A stretch of 27,205 bases of DNA, from the IMG/VR virus record IMGVR_UViG_3300027728_000072, positions 1 to 27,205 of that record. One strand, written 5' to 3'. The notes under the pieces are model-generated. The model saw only the letters and a program-made list of their open reading frames with translations, ran no database searches and was not told the DNA's origin. The position numbers and the translations under genes are program-made. This document shows, in pieces, positions 6,599 through 14,620 of the stretch (its first letter is position 1; every line of letters begins with the position of its first letter). The stretch is from a virus.

Positions 6599-8416
6599 CT
6601 ATTTCTCCCCCCAATCTTTAACAACTCCGCCGTCTGCAATAAGTTTTACAGTCTCGCCCAGAATTGGTACACCAGCCTCGGCCATTTCGCAAAGCACAAT
6701 TGATAAAACCTCATCTGATTGAATTTGATCACACTCAACTATAACTTCATCATGTACAGTTGCTACTAAAACCGCACCCTCTGGTAATTCATTATGAATA
6801 GATATTAGGGCAGCTTTCATAATATCAGCGCATCCACCCTGCACTGTGTTATTAGCAAATACCTGCACTCTATTTTCATCACCAAACAACTCCCGTCTTC
6901 TGCCAATCGCAGTACGCACAGGAGCGCCACGATCAACACTGCGCTGACAAAAGGAATGCCACTTCCCAACTTCAGGATAGGCTTCGTGCCACATTTTATG
7001 AAAAGCGCGGGCTTCCTTTTCTTTAATGTATATCCCAAGCGTGGCAAAATAACTTTGCAAGCCCTTGGGTGCAGAAGCGTAAGCCAACCCAAAATTACAT
7101 GCTTTAGCTGCAGTGCGCTCGTCTTTAGTGACATCTAAATCGCCTTTTCCATACATCAAAGCTGCTGTGCGGGTGTGCAAATCCGCCCCAGAATTAAAGG
7201 CCTCAAGCATGGGTTTGCATTTAGTCAGCGCAGCTAAATAACGCAACTCCATAGCGCTGTAATCAGCCTGCACTAGAACTCTGCCAGGGGGTGCAGTAAA
7301 CGCAGAACGAAACTCCTTATCCCTAGGTACCTGCTGAAGGTTGGGGTTAGAGCAACTAAAGCGCCCGGTTGCAGTTTGCAGGGGCATAAACTGCGCATGA
7401 ATACGACCATCCCCAGCTACATGCTCTTGCAGTTTTTGAGCCATAGTTGCCCTTTTATCCGCCTTACGAAAGAACTCATAAGCCCTCACAACTTCATAAG
7501 TCCGATAAAGAGCAAGGTTCTTTTTATCCAACGACACCTTGCCCGCCTCATTGACAGGGTTAATCCCCAGCACTTTCCAATAGTTGGCATTCTGCTGAAC
7601 ACTTGAGATGTTAAAGCCAGCCAACTTCTTAGTACCCAGCCTTACACTTCCAGAAGCTTTGACATTTAAGTTAAAGATGCCATCGTCAAAACGGGGTATA
7701 CCTAAATGCCCCTTAAGTTTCAGCTCATTATCAAGTAGGTCTAAGTAGTAAGCAACACCTTCATCTTTACTACACCCATAAAATTCGACCGCACTTTGCA
7801 AGACATCTTTATCAACATACAACCCCTCCAATTCCATAGCAGCAATGACGGGGATTAAAGCGCATTCGAGGCGGTATGTTTCCTGCAGATCTTGCGCGTA
7901 GAGTTGCTCATGCAATGCGTGACACAACTGCCACGCAGAGCGCACATCTTCCATCGCATATTTAAGGTCCGCAGCATTTAACTCAGCAGTCATCCAATCC
8001 TGGGCCTGCAAAGTTTTATCCACCTGCCGCTCAAGCACACGACGCACAACATCCCCTAACCCATGCTTAACCTGCCCCCGGCCAGCATTGATCAGCTTCG
8101 ATGCAATCATCGAATCAAATAGTGTGCCCTTAATCTCTACGCCAGACGCCAAAAGGCACTTGTAATCAAAGCCGATGTTGTGGCCGTAAACCTCAAGTTT
8201 GGGATCGCTTAGGTAGATGCGCAGCGCCTCCCACTCCTCAGCCCCCCAGTTCAACAGATCGTACCACAATTCTGTAGTGCCGTTATACAACTGAAGTAGT
8301 CGTTGCTGGTGGCGGCCTTCCCAACAATGCGGGATAAGCGCCGTTTCCATATCCAGGGCAAACTCCGTACCCAACCCCTTTAGGTCAGACAGGAGCGTAG
8401 AGTTAAACGAGGTCAT
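6599..8416 (-). CDS. DNA polymerase I-type replicative polymerase with 3'-5' exonuclease
   Basis: 605 aa, ATG at 8414-8416. N-terminal DEDDy exonuclease: ALDMETA (Asp22, Glu24), HNIGFDYK (Asp84 region) and YAMEDVRSA (Tyr151/Asp155 region). No 5'-3' flap nuclease is present, as usual for phage PolA. Polymerase domain: motif A VQADYSAMELRYLA with Asp385, motif B RTAAKACNFGLAYA with Lys438, Phe442 and Tyr446, and motif C VATVHDEVIVEC with Asp556. Phe442 aligns with E. coli Phe762. It replicates phage DNA together with the PrimPol-helicase encoded divergently next door. The small gene at 8403-8591 overlaps its start by 14 bases, so the two form a minus-strand pair. The 69-bp gap to the recombinase end has no clear terminator. 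Confidence 0.95.
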   Translation of the reverse strand: MTSFNSTLLSDLKGLGTEFALDMETALIPHCWEGRHQQRLLQLYNGTTELWYDLLNWGAEEWEALRIYLSDPKLEVYGHNIGFDYKCLLASGVEIKGTLFDSMIASKLINAGRGQVKHGLGDVVRRVLERQVDKTLQAQDWMTAELNAADLKYAMEDVRSAWQLCHALHEQLYAQDLQETYRLECALIPVIAAMELEGLYVDKDVLQSAVEFYGCSKDEGVAYYLDLLDNELKLKGHLGIPRFDDGIFNLNVKASGSVRLGTKKLAGFNISSVQQNANYWKVLGINPVNEAGKVSLDKKNLALYRTYEVVRAYEFFRKADKRATMAQKLQEHVAGDGRIHAQFMPLQTATGRFSCSNPNLQQVPRDKEFRSAFTAPPGRVLVQADYSAMELRYLAALTKCKPMLEAFNSGADLHTRTAALMYGKGDLDVTKDERTAAKACNFGLAYASAPKGLQSYFATLGIYIKEKEARAFHKMWHEAYPEVGKWHSFCQRSVDRGAPVRTAIGRRRELFGDENRVQVFANNTVQGGCADIMKAALISIHNELPEGAVLVATVHDEVIVECDQIQSDEVLSIVLCEMAEAGVPILGETVKLIADGGVVKDWGEK

Positions 8417-8591
8417 TACGTGTCTGCCACATGTTGATCACAGCGTCATCACTAACCGAATTAATAGTCAGCGCCCAGCTAGTCACCTGATCCACCACCT
8501 CAGGATCTAAGTGGCGAAAAGTCACCTTTTGAATGTCGGATATGAACTCCCTCCGCTCCTGCGGTGTTAGTGCGAACAGTGCTTGAGTCAT
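8403..8591 (-). CDS. Small hypothetical protein upstream of polymerase
   Basis: 62 aa using ATG at 8589-8591 (MTQALFALTPQERREFISD). The frame stays open to a TTG at 8642, but the extension is Arg-rich and covers the divergent promoter gap, so ATG is preferred. Helical, with an acidic middle (HLDPEVVDQVTSWAL). No family is recognised. Its end overlaps the polymerase start by 14 bases, so it is probably co-transcribed and translationally coupled with polA-type gene; a small replication-linked or early protein is possible. Confidence 0.5.
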   Translation of the reverse strand: MTQALFALTPQERREFISDIQKVTFRHLDPEVVDQVTSWALTINSVSDDAVINMWQTRNDLV

Positions 8592-8699
8592 GGGCCTAGT
8601 AGAAGACCCCCGCTTTCTACCGCACCAGATAGGTTTAGGCAACCCTACCCAAACAGGTGAGAAAGGTGTATGGTCCGGGAGCTGTAATCAGTAGTTCAA
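8592..8699. promoter_or_regulatory. Divergent promoter gap, polymerase / PrimPol-helicase
   Basis: A 108-bp noncoding gap separates the minus-strand polymerase pair from the plus-strand primase-helicase, so it should hold both promoters. It contains GGTTTAGGCAACCCTA (8632-8647), which shares GGCAAC with the leader motif found elsewhere, and a CCTAG near the minus start (8596-8600). No convincing -35/-10 pair is seen. Confidence 0.4.
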
Positions 8700-10952
8700 A
8701 TGCTTCGCGACGATCAAACAGCCCTATTAACTGGGCTGCCCACGCAATGGAGATACGCGCTAACTGGTGGAAATGACGATGCAAAAATGTGCTTTGAGGA
8801 AAGCTGGGGGGCTAGGGGCGGAGGCAGAACCCTGGAGGATGTAATAAAACTTAACACCTGCCCGTCTAGTGAGGAGAGATGGAAGTTTAAGAAGATGATT
8901 GGTTTAGGTGCGATCACCGGCCCTGAATCCGGTGGCCTATTAGTGATTGATTTCGATGGCACCGGCTCCCAATCCGTTCGCGCATTTAAAGCACACTTCC
9001 GCCACTACCCCAGCGAACTACCAAAAACGCTGTGCAATATGAGTGGTAAACAAGGAAGAGGAAAAGTATTCCTAAGGGTGCCGTCTGAGTGGTGGGATCA
9101 ATTTAAAAATAAAAGTGCTAGTTGGCGGTTAAACGACAAAGTTGTACTAGAGGCGATTTGGATGAATGGGACGGGCACAGGGCGCCAGGCTGTGATTTGT
9201 GGCGACCACCCTCAAAGCTCAAACCAGCGCCCACTGTTTTACAGGTGGATGCCAAAAGCAACCCCAGCAGTGGTTAGTTGGGCAGAAGCACCCGAATGGT
9301 TACTGCTAGGCATCTGTGCAAAATTTGAGGAAAACCTTCCATCTTCAGTAGAGGATCGCACCCGTGCAGGAGAGACGGACGGAACCCCATGGGAAAGACT
9401 ACGCACTCACGAAAAGATCCAACTTGCGAAAGATGCGATTGAATACTGCCCTAATAGAGATGGCAGAGGCAGCGGTACTTATGAAAAAGTACGTCGCATA
9501 CTATGCGGCTTAACTGATGAGTTTGGCCCAGAGCTTAATTACCAAATACTTGCAGATACTGAGTGGGAGTCGCGTAACGAATGGGCTAGCAATGAAAGTT
9601 TAGAGAAAACGATTGAATCACTTAACAAAAGCACAGTGGCTGAAGATCAAAGGGCCAAGATAGGTTCGCTATTCCACTTTGCAAAAAACAACGGCTTTCA
9701 GTGGCCGACCTGGGCACTCCCCCCGCTAGAACAATCCGAGATGCACATCGAAGGACTAAAGAAGTTGATAAATAAGATGAATGCCTGCGCTAATGATGAG
9801 ACGGCCATGGCTGCCTGGACAGGCAAAGCCAAGCGCGAATACGGGATTAATCCTGACGAGTTGTATAGGTTGCGACTTAAACATTGGCTGGGGGAATTAG
9901 AAGATAAGGGTGCTCAATCCCTGGAAGACATTGCTAGAGATGCTCGTAAGGATAATGTTGAGACTGATGTAATTGACGGCTTAATTAGTAGGCGGGTGCA
10001 TGTACTTGTGGGTGGTAGCCATAGCGGCAAGACGACGCTGGGGTGCTTTTTAGCCAATCGTGTGCTGACGAAAAGCCCTGTCGATATAGGCAAAACGCGC
10101 CACAGCGTAGCGGAGCAGGGGCGGGTGCTGATCCTCACCAGCGATTGCAGCAATGTAGACATGGTGCGCGATCTAGCGATGGAAGGGGTAGAGCAGACGG
10201 CGACCTTCGCAGCCAATTTGCGCATCACCAGCGGGGCGGGCTTTCAAGATATGATCAAAATAGTTCAAACATTAAATGACTTTAAACCCGACCTGGTAAT
10301 AATGGACTGCTTAACATCTATGGCAGTGCCTGGGTGTAAGATTGGTGATCCTGCTTATGCAGATCCTATCCGTACATTCGTGCGGCACAATGGAGTTAGT
10401 TGGCCTAAGTGCGCGATCATAATTCTGCACCACACCAGCAGAGATGAGCCGCTGAGATTTAGTGGCACGGAGCAGATTAAGGCTGCTTCAGAAGAGTTGT
10501 TGGTGTATTACGATCCGGCGCTGATTGGTAAGAAGAGGGCTGACGCGAGCATTAGCACCACCCGCCACTTGTTGTTTGAGAAGAGCAGGGGTGGGTATGC
10601 GGGGCGCAAACTCTGCATCACCCGTGATGCCTACACCAGTACGTGGCAGTGGATGAACCCAGACGAGGAGGAGCAGAGTCCGTTGGAAGTGTTGGCTAGC
10701 AAGTTTCGCCAGGTACGGACGGATGAATGGAAGCTACCTAGTGAGTGGACGCAAGCACTAGACGTTTCATTTAATGATCGCAGCATGAGGCGCTACCTGA
10801 ATCGGTTAGTAGGGCCAGTGCTGGAGGAAAAGGAGCAATGCAGTGCCGCTATGAACAATCGCGTAGTGACTCACTACCGCCCACGGGAGCAAGTGCGAAT
10901 GGCGGCGCAGGAGATGATGAAGTCGAAGGGCAACGGCGTCAACATCGTATAA
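8700..10952 (+). CDS. PrimPol-type primase fused to RecA-fold helicase
   Basis: 750 aa, ATG at 8700. The N-terminal domain (about 1-230) looks like the bifunctional primase/polymerase (Prim-Pol) fold: TGPESGGLLVIDFDGTG with the metal-binding pair Asp84/Asp86, followed by GKQGRGKVFLRVP and a DHPQSS-type segment. A helical linker (about 240-420) follows. The C-terminal part is a RecA-fold/RepA-like ATPase (AAA_25 type): Walker A GGSHSGKTTLG at 438-448, Walker B LVIMDCLTS with Asp536, and IIILHHTSR as sensor-like strand. It probably primes and unwinds phage DNA for the PolA-type enzyme. A C-terminal winged-helix-like tail (QALDVSFNDRSMRRYLNRL) may bind DNA or the origin. The repeat-rich stretch right after it (10953-11235) is a plausible origin. 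Confidence 0.85.
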   Translation: MLRDDQTALLTGLPTQWRYALTGGNDDAKMCFEESWGARGGGRTLEDVIKLNTCPSSEERWKFKKMIGLGAITGPESGGLLVIDFDGTGSQSVRAFKAHFRHYPSELPKTLCNMSGKQGRGKVFLRVPSEWWDQFKNKSASWRLNDKVVLEAIWMNGTGTGRQAVICGDHPQSSNQRPLFYRWMPKATPAVVSWAEAPEWLLLGICAKFEENLPSSVEDRTRAGETDGTPWERLRTHEKIQLAKDAIEYCPNRDGRGSGTYEKVRRILCGLTDEFGPELNYQILADTEWESRNEWASNESLEKTIESLNKSTVAEDQRAKIGSLFHFAKNNGFQWPTWALPPLEQSEMHIEGLKKLINKMNACANDETAMAAWTGKAKREYGINPDELYRLRLKHWLGELEDKGAQSLEDIARDARKDNVETDVIDGLISRRVHVLVGGSHSGKTTLGCFLANRVLTKSPVDIGKTRHSVAEQGRVLILTSDCSNVDMVRDLAMEGVEQTATFAANLRITSGAGFQDMIKIVQTLNDFKPDLVIMDCLTSMAVPGCKIGDPAYADPIRTFVRHNGVSWPKCAIIILHHTSRDEPLRFSGTEQIKAASEELLVYYDPALIGKKRADASISTTRHLLFEKSRGGYAGRKLCITRDAYTSTWQWMNPDEEEQSPLEVLASKFRQVRTDEWKLPSEWTQALDVSFNDRSMRRYLNRLVGPVLEEKEQCSAAMNNRVVTHYRPREQVRMAAQEMMKSKGNGVNIV

Positions 10953-10968
10953 AAGGCATAACCGCTTC

Positions 10969-10997
10969 TTAACATCCCCCGGCCCCTTATATAAATA
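10969..10997 (+). promoter_or_regulatory. AT-rich element / possible promoter
   Basis: TTAACA (10969-10974) and TATATAAATA (10988-10997) lie in an otherwise C/G-rich stretch just before the GGCGGACA repeats. It can be read as a weak -35/-10 pair (17 bp to TAAATA) or as an easily melted segment of an origin. Neither is proven. Confidence 0.3.
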
Positions 10998-11046
10998 CCC
11001 CCTCTGAGTAGCCGCCTTACCGAAACTCCTTGGCACAGCTGGGGGG

Positions 11047-11197
11047 AAAGGCGGACAGGGTACACGGCCAACCAGGCGGACAGGTGTCCGCCTTGACCGA
11101 GCAGGGGGGACAAAAAGATGTGTGTCCGCCCAGTGGCCGCCTAGTGGTGGCCGCCTTAAACCCCCCTACACGTAAGGAGTTAGAGCGAAGGCGGACA
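11047..11197. repeat. GGCGGACA iteron cluster, candidate replication origin or operator array
   Basis: The octamer GGCGGACA occurs at 11050-11057, 11075-11082 and 11190-11197, and inverted (TGTCCGCC) at 11085-11092 and 11123-11130. The pair at 11074-11093 is a 9-bp perfect inverted repeat with a 2-bp centre. A related GTGGCCGCCT is directly repeated at 11133-11142 and 11147-11156. The array fills the 283-bp noncoding gap between the primase-helicase and the next gene, next to an AT-rich element. This is how iteron-type phage or plasmid origins are built, but an operator array for the next gene fits too. A related GGCGGACG sits alone at 6543-6550. Confidence 0.55.
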
Positions 11198-11235
11198 ACC
11201 TAACCGGGGGAGTTTCGTGCGCGTACGCGAGGAGT

Positions 11236-11991
11236 GTGATACGTTTTCACCTAGATACATTTCTAGGAATGGTCCCCAACCTCCCCAGCTCCTCCCCCAC
11301 CAGCACAACCCCAAACCAAATCCTGACATCAATGGAACGTGGAAACGCGCAGTTTTATGCGATGTTCCGCCCCTTTGCAAAACAATTCACCCAAACCCAA
11401 CTCATTCGCCTAGCCGAGGACTACCTAGGGGGGCGGCATTTCCACTCCAGCCAGATAGGGGGGTTTGCCAAGGGCACGTTGGGCGAGCCCAGCCCAAAGG
11501 TTTTCCTAGCCCTAGGCGCGTTAAACACGGCGTTGGCCCGCAGCATCGGCCACCCAACTGAGTTAATTGACGAGCACCCTCAGCTAGCTGGGAGCCCTAC
11601 CCTCCCCGCCATCCACGAGCCGGTGTGGTGCAACTGCACCCCCCTGCTAGATGCGAACAACGTCGCATTGGGGCCTGTGGGCCTCTACGAGGCGTTCTGC
11701 GGCCTCAGAGAGCTTCCTGCCCTAGGCAGGCGCTACCTACACCCCCAAGAGGAGTACAGGGCCGTCTCAGCGCTAGGCAGTTACCTACGCGCCTATTACG
11801 GGAGGCACGGCATCGACTGGTTCGACCAACTCGATGAGCTCGACGAAAAGTGCCGCCTCTTACGCCCCCTGCTCATGAACGATCCCATCCCAGCAGATTT
11901 ACTGCTGGATAATTTGGATGAGATTGGCCGCGCCTGCGACAGCAACGCAAACGTGCTCTGGGGCCACATCGAAACCACCCTAGGTAGGTAA
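11236..11991 (+). CDS. Conserved cyanobacterial-type hypothetical, possible DNA-binding protein
   Basis: 251 aa from GTG at 11236, one base after a GAGGAG; ATG at 11269 or 11332 are alternatives and the recognisable part starts only at FRPFAKQF (about residue 44). Key segment: TQLIRLAEDYLGGRHFHSSQ, then IGGFAKGTLGEPSPKVFLAL, which resembles conserved cyanobacterial proteins with 'HSSQI.GF..G.L.dPsPKV' and looks like a helix-turn-helix-style pair of helices. The second half (EEYRAVSALGSYLRAYY ... DWFDQLDELDEK) is helical. No catalytic motif. It lies directly downstream of the iteron array, so it may be an initiator or regulator binding there (inference). No function is established. Confidence 0.55.
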   Translation: MIRFHLDTFLGMVPNLPSSSPTSTTPNQILTSMERGNAQFYAMFRPFAKQFTQTQLIRLAEDYLGGRHFHSSQIGGFAKGTLGEPSPKVFLALGALNTALARSIGHPTELIDEHPQLAGSPTLPAIHEPVWCNCTPLLDANNVALGPVGLYEAFCGLRELPALGRRYLHPQEEYRAVSALGSYLRAYYGRHGIDWFDQLDELDEKCRLLRPLLMNDPIPADLLLDNLDEIGRACDSNANVLWGHIETTLGR

Positions 11992-12015
11992 GCTAGGTCA
12001 GCCAGGAAAAAAGCG

Positions 12016-12231
12016 ATGCCCGAGTTCGTTGTCCAGCCACGCCCCCAAGCCCAGCGAACCACCCACTGGGGCGAACTCAAAAGGTGCAGAAGCCTGAATT
12101 TAACTGATAGTTGCTGGGAGCTGATCACCACAATCTCTGACCGCGCCGGCTGCAATCGCAGCGAGCTAATCGAGCGTGTAATGCGGCAGGAAGCCGTGAG
12201 AAGTGTTGACGAATTGAACAAAACCACTTAG
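12016..12231 (+). CDS. Ribbon-helix-helix (CopG/Arc-like) regulator
   Basis: 71 aa, ATG at 12016. Residues 27-58 give a typical RHH pattern: a basic strand (RCRSLNLTDSCWELIT), a first helix (TISDRAGC) and a second helix starting at the conserved N-cap NRSELIERVMR. RHH proteins bind operators as dimers through the strand. Palindromes near by could be targets: the TACCTAGGTA repeat just downstream (12239-12260) and the GGCGGACA inverted repeat upstream. It may be a repressor or plasmid-type copy-control protein of the replication region. There is no adjacent toxin, so an antitoxin role is less likely. Confidence 0.65.
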   Translation: MPEFVVQPRPQAQRTTHWGELKRCRSLNLTDSCWELITTISDRAGCNRSELIERVMRQEAVRSVDELNKTT

Positions 12232-12238
12232 GCTCAAA

Positions 12239-12260
12239 GGACCTTACCTAGGTAGGGTCC
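12239..12260. promoter_or_regulatory. 22-bp palindrome centred on TACCTAGGTA
   Basis: GGACC (12239-12243 region) and GGTCC (12256-12260) flank a perfect TACCTAGGTA (12244-12253 region), giving an almost perfect 22-bp palindrome in the 56-bp gap between the RHH gene and the SSB-like gene. No T-run follows, so it is better read as an operator or mRNA hairpin than as a terminator. Its core recurs at 304-313, 18185-18194 and, in partial form, at 25082-25110. Confidence 0.5.
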
Positions 12261-12287
12261 AAAACCTCTCAACCGCCTACCCTTCAA

Positions 12288-12923
12288 ATGGCATTCTTCA
12301 ACACAAGTTTTTCCGAGTCCCTCACGCCTAAGGAGCCTGAAGGAGGTGGCCGCGACGGCTACATAAACCCCTCTTCAATTGGCAAAACACTACCCAACCC
12401 CTTTAGGTGCGCAATCCTATCTGAGGAGCCCCTCACCGGCTACGAGATCTGGTTTGACAAGCCTGACGGTGGTCGCACCAAGCGCATAGCAGCGGGCGAC
12501 TACCCCACCCCAGCTCTGCTCGCAGAATATGAAGCGCAAACGGGTGCTGTCGTAAGCAACGAGGTGGACTTTGAGACTAAACAGCCCACGGATAAGAAGG
12601 CGATCAAGAAATGCGCGGCGTTCTTTGTGTATGACTACGACGCATCAGCGGTGAAGGTGCTCTCCTACAGTCAAGTGACTCTCCTGCGGGAGATTGACAG
12701 GAAGACGGGCGACTCCGACTACTCGGACCTTACCGAATGGGATTTACAGATTAGTAAGACCTTGAGCCCAAAGGTGTCGTACAGCGCTGACATGAAGCCC
12801 AGTCTGCGTAAGCGCGACAAGGCGGTAGCTGCTGCTGTGAAAGCAGCGTGGCAGGAGTCGTTGGATGCCGGTGCAAACATCTTCCGCCTGACTGACGGTG
12901 GAAATCCGTTTAGCAGCAAATGA
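12288..12923 (+). CDS. Putative phage ssDNA-binding protein
   Basis: 211 aa, ATG at 12288. It has a central beta-rich block: PLTGYEIWFDKPDGG, then KKCAAFFVYDYDASAVKVLS and SQVTLLREIDRK, then a WDLQISK strand and a long C-terminal helix ending in IFRLTDGGNPFSSK. This order ('aFvVydY....vqvLe.tq..l...I.....D..dYsDlteyDi.i') is that of a common phage family often annotated as ssDNA-binding protein; the identification is from memory. Position between a regulator and an exonuclease, in the replication region, fits. The last residues overlap the next gene by four bases. Confidence 0.55.
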   Translation: MAFFNTSFSESLTPKEPEGGGRDGYINPSSIGKTLPNPFRCAILSEEPLTGYEIWFDKPDGGRTKRIAAGDYPTPALLAEYEAQTGAVVSNEVDFETKQPTDKKAIKKCAAFFVYDYDASAVKVLSYSQVTLLREIDRKTGDSDYSDLTEWDLQISKTLSPKVSYSADMKPSLRKRDKAVAAAVKAAWQESLDAGANIFRLTDGGNPFSSK

Positions 12924-13195
12924 TCGGATATTCCCCGGTTACGACTCGTTACATCGTCAAAACTGCTCGCGGGTACTTCAGGGGGGACGCTGCCCAGCGC
13001 CCTCCTGCCCCCGGCAGCTCCAGCGACTGGACCAAATTCTCGGAAGAGGCGCATGGTTGGGTTGATCCCGACGCCTGCCAACGCGCCTGCCGCTCCTACA
13101 CCCAAGCCACGGGTGAGAGTGCAGTGGTGGTAGTGACTATCCGCCCAGTGGCAACTTCGGATAGAGCCCTACCTACCGATGACAAAACTTCTTGA
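12920..13195 (+). CDS. Hypothetical protein (91 aa), coupled to SSB-like gene
   Basis: Starts at ATG 12920 overlapping the stop of the SSB-like gene (ATGA). Basic N-terminus (YIVKTARGYFRG), then WTKFSEEAHGWVDPDACQRA and a hydrophobic strand (SAVVVVTIRPV). Small phage proteins with 'yivkt..gyl......w......A..f....A......' outlines are common, with unknown role. Overlaps the next gene by 17 bases. Confidence 0.6.
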   Translation: MIGYSPVTTRYIVKTARGYFRGDAAQRPPAPGSSSDWTKFSEEAHGWVDPDACQRACRSYTQATGESAVVVVTIRPVATSDRALPTDDKTS

Positions 13196-13379
13196 CGACC
13201 TCAACGAGATTACGCAGGAAGAGATTGAGCTGGCGGCGTTAGTTACCGACGAGCAGGAGATTTACGTAACCGATGCGTTGTGCTTGCGCTCATCCCTAAA
13301 AGTCCAAGCGCACCGTGCAGGGATATACCTCAGTGATCGCTCCCTGGACTCACTAACAACAGCCCTTCTCAACTTTTGA
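13179..13379 (+). CDS. Acidic hypothetical protein (66 aa)
   Basis: ATG at 13179; begins MTKLLDDLNEITQEEIELAA. Acidic first half, helical second half. No family is recognised. It is packed between the previous gene (17-bp overlap) and the nuclease gene (1-bp gap), so it is probably part of one replication/recombination operon. Confidence 0.55.
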   Translation: MTKLLDDLNEITQEEIELAALVTDEQEIYVTDALCLRSSLKVQAHRAGIYLSDRSLDSLTTALLNF

Positions 13380-13380
13380 C

Positions 13381-14106
13381 ATGTCTCCCCGCCTCACCGA
13401 GCTACCAAACCCGCGAGGCGTCGTCACCCGTCTACCTGACAAAAGCGGCTACACCTCTCCTGTCGGGCGTCTTGACAGCGTCACGACAATTCTTGGTCGC
13501 ACTAGCGTTGGTAAGGAGCGTTTAGAGAAGTGGTTAAAGCGGCCTGATGCCGCTGCGATTGGGGACGCAGCAAAAGCTCGTGGCACCTGGACCCACGAGC
13601 AGATCGAGAGCTGGCTGCTTGCTCATGCGGCTTGCACCCCAGCTCCCGACCCAAAACACTTTGCATTTGGTGCCTACTGGCGGAACATCAAGCCCTTCCT
13701 AGAAGAGCATTGGGTTCAGCTTGTGGCGCAGGAATGCGCGGTGTACCACCCGACCCGATTCGCAGGTTCATTCGATGCGTTGGGCTACTGCAGCTACACG
13801 CAACAGGAGGGGGTTAGTGCGGAGGCTATTAGCGAGCAGTTAACGCTGATCGACTGGAAGACCTCAAAGAACAAGCGCGACAGTGATTTAGTGGAGGATT
13901 ATTTTTGCCAGCTGGGCGCCTACGCGAATGGCATTCAGTACGTGTATGGGGTTGCGCCAGAGCGAGCGCTGCTAGTAATCGCCCGCCCCCACGGCGACTT
14001 CCCGGACATTTGGGAATTAACAGGGGATGAGCTGCGTGATTACGGTCGAAAGTTCATCAATCGCGCCAACAACTACTACATCACTACGGAGGGTTATGAG
14101 CCATGA
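13381..14106 (+). CDS. PD-(D/E)XK exonuclease, Cas4/RecB-like
   Basis: 241 aa, ATG at 13381. The nuclease core is clear: RGTWTHEQIESWLL (helix with His), FAGSFDALGY with Asp132, LIDWKTSKN with Asp158 and Lys160, and CQLGAYANGIQYVYG with the Gln/Tyr helix. This is the RecB/Cas4-family pattern found in many phage exonucleases used in recombination, replication or end processing. No cysteine cluster typical of Fe-S Cas4 is seen, so it is the plain RecB-type form. No recombinase (Erf, RecT, Beta) was recognised beside it, unless the SSB-like gene fills that slot. Its end overlaps the next gene (ATGA). Confidence 0.85.
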   Translation: MSPRLTELPNPRGVVTRLPDKSGYTSPVGRLDSVTTILGRTSVGKERLEKWLKRPDAAAIGDAAKARGTWTHEQIESWLLAHAACTPAPDPKHFAFGAYWRNIKPFLEEHWVQLVAQECAVYHPTRFAGSFDALGYCSYTQQEGVSAEAISEQLTLIDWKTSKNKRDSDLVEDYFCQLGAYANGIQYVYGVAPERALLVIARPHGDFPDIWELTGDELRDYGRKFINRANNYYITTEGYEP

Positions 14107-14363
14107 CAGCAGCAGCATTGGACGACATTCCCGGTATCAACACGACCACCCTGGTGGTGCATTATTTGCGCGGTCGCGGCCCTCACCGGCTGGATGCGAT
14201 TTTCACCATTCAGGGTGTGATTGTGGGTAAGGCGTTAGGCAGGTGGGTGGATGTATTGATGAGCGAGCACCACGAGCCGGACATGGACGCCTCCCTAGAG
14301 GTATGGCACCATCACGATGATGGCATGATTGAGCGCACCGAGCTAACGATCTGCCGGGTATGA
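14103..14363 (+). CDS. Hypothetical protein (86 aa)
   Basis: ATG at 14103 overlaps the nuclease stop. The product has a central beta strand/helix pattern (LDAIFTIQGVIVGKALGRWV) and a His-rich stretch (VWHHHDDGM), which could bind metal, though no known site is recognised. Its end overlaps the zinc-ribbon gene (ATGA). Coupling on both sides supports a real gene. Confidence 0.55.
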   Translation: MTAAALDDIPGINTTTLVVHYLRGRGPHRLDAIFTIQGVIVGKALGRWVDVLMSEHHEPDMDASLEVWHHHDDGMIERTELTICRV

Positions 14364-14620
14364 AGTCACCCCCCTGTCCAAAGTGCGCGGCAGTCCGCAG
14401 CAAAATCCTGCGCCCATACACCAGCATCAACACCGCCCACATTGTCCGGCGCCGTCACTGCCAGGAGTGCGGGCACCGTTGGTACACAGCCCAACCCACG
14501 ACAACGGAGGAGGAGATTGCGGGCCATCACCTGCATTGGCTTCAGAACCACCCGATCCATAAGCACTGCGTAGAGATCGCCCCAACTGCATTCACCCACC
14601 CACTAGCACTCTGCTCATGA
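14360..14620 (+). CDS. NrdR-type zinc-ribbon protein (second copy)
   Basis: 86 aa. Starts MKSPPCPKCAAVRSKILRPY and continues with VRRRHCQECGHRWYTAQ, again the CxxC / RRRxCxxC / RWxT pattern of the NrdR zinc ribbon. The C-terminal half (HHLHWLQNHPIHKHC) is not an ATP-cone. Compared with the ribbon at 4257 only the zinc-binding frame is shared, so this is a distant paralogue. It couples by ATGA overlaps to both neighbours in the replication operon. Confidence 0.7.
   Translation: MKSPPCPKCAAVRSKILRPYTSINTAHIVRRRHCQECGHRWYTAQPTTTEEEIAGHHLHWLQNHPIHKHCVEIAPTAFTHPLALCS

Noticed and set aside
10043-10279. 78-codon plus ORF inside the primase-helicase
   Set aside because: Different frame over the Walker A region of a clear gene; Arg/Gln-rich shadow.
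11121-11147. Eight-codon ORF after a G-rich stretch, as a leader peptide
   Set aside because: It is inside the GGCGGACA repeat array and has no attenuator-like structure.
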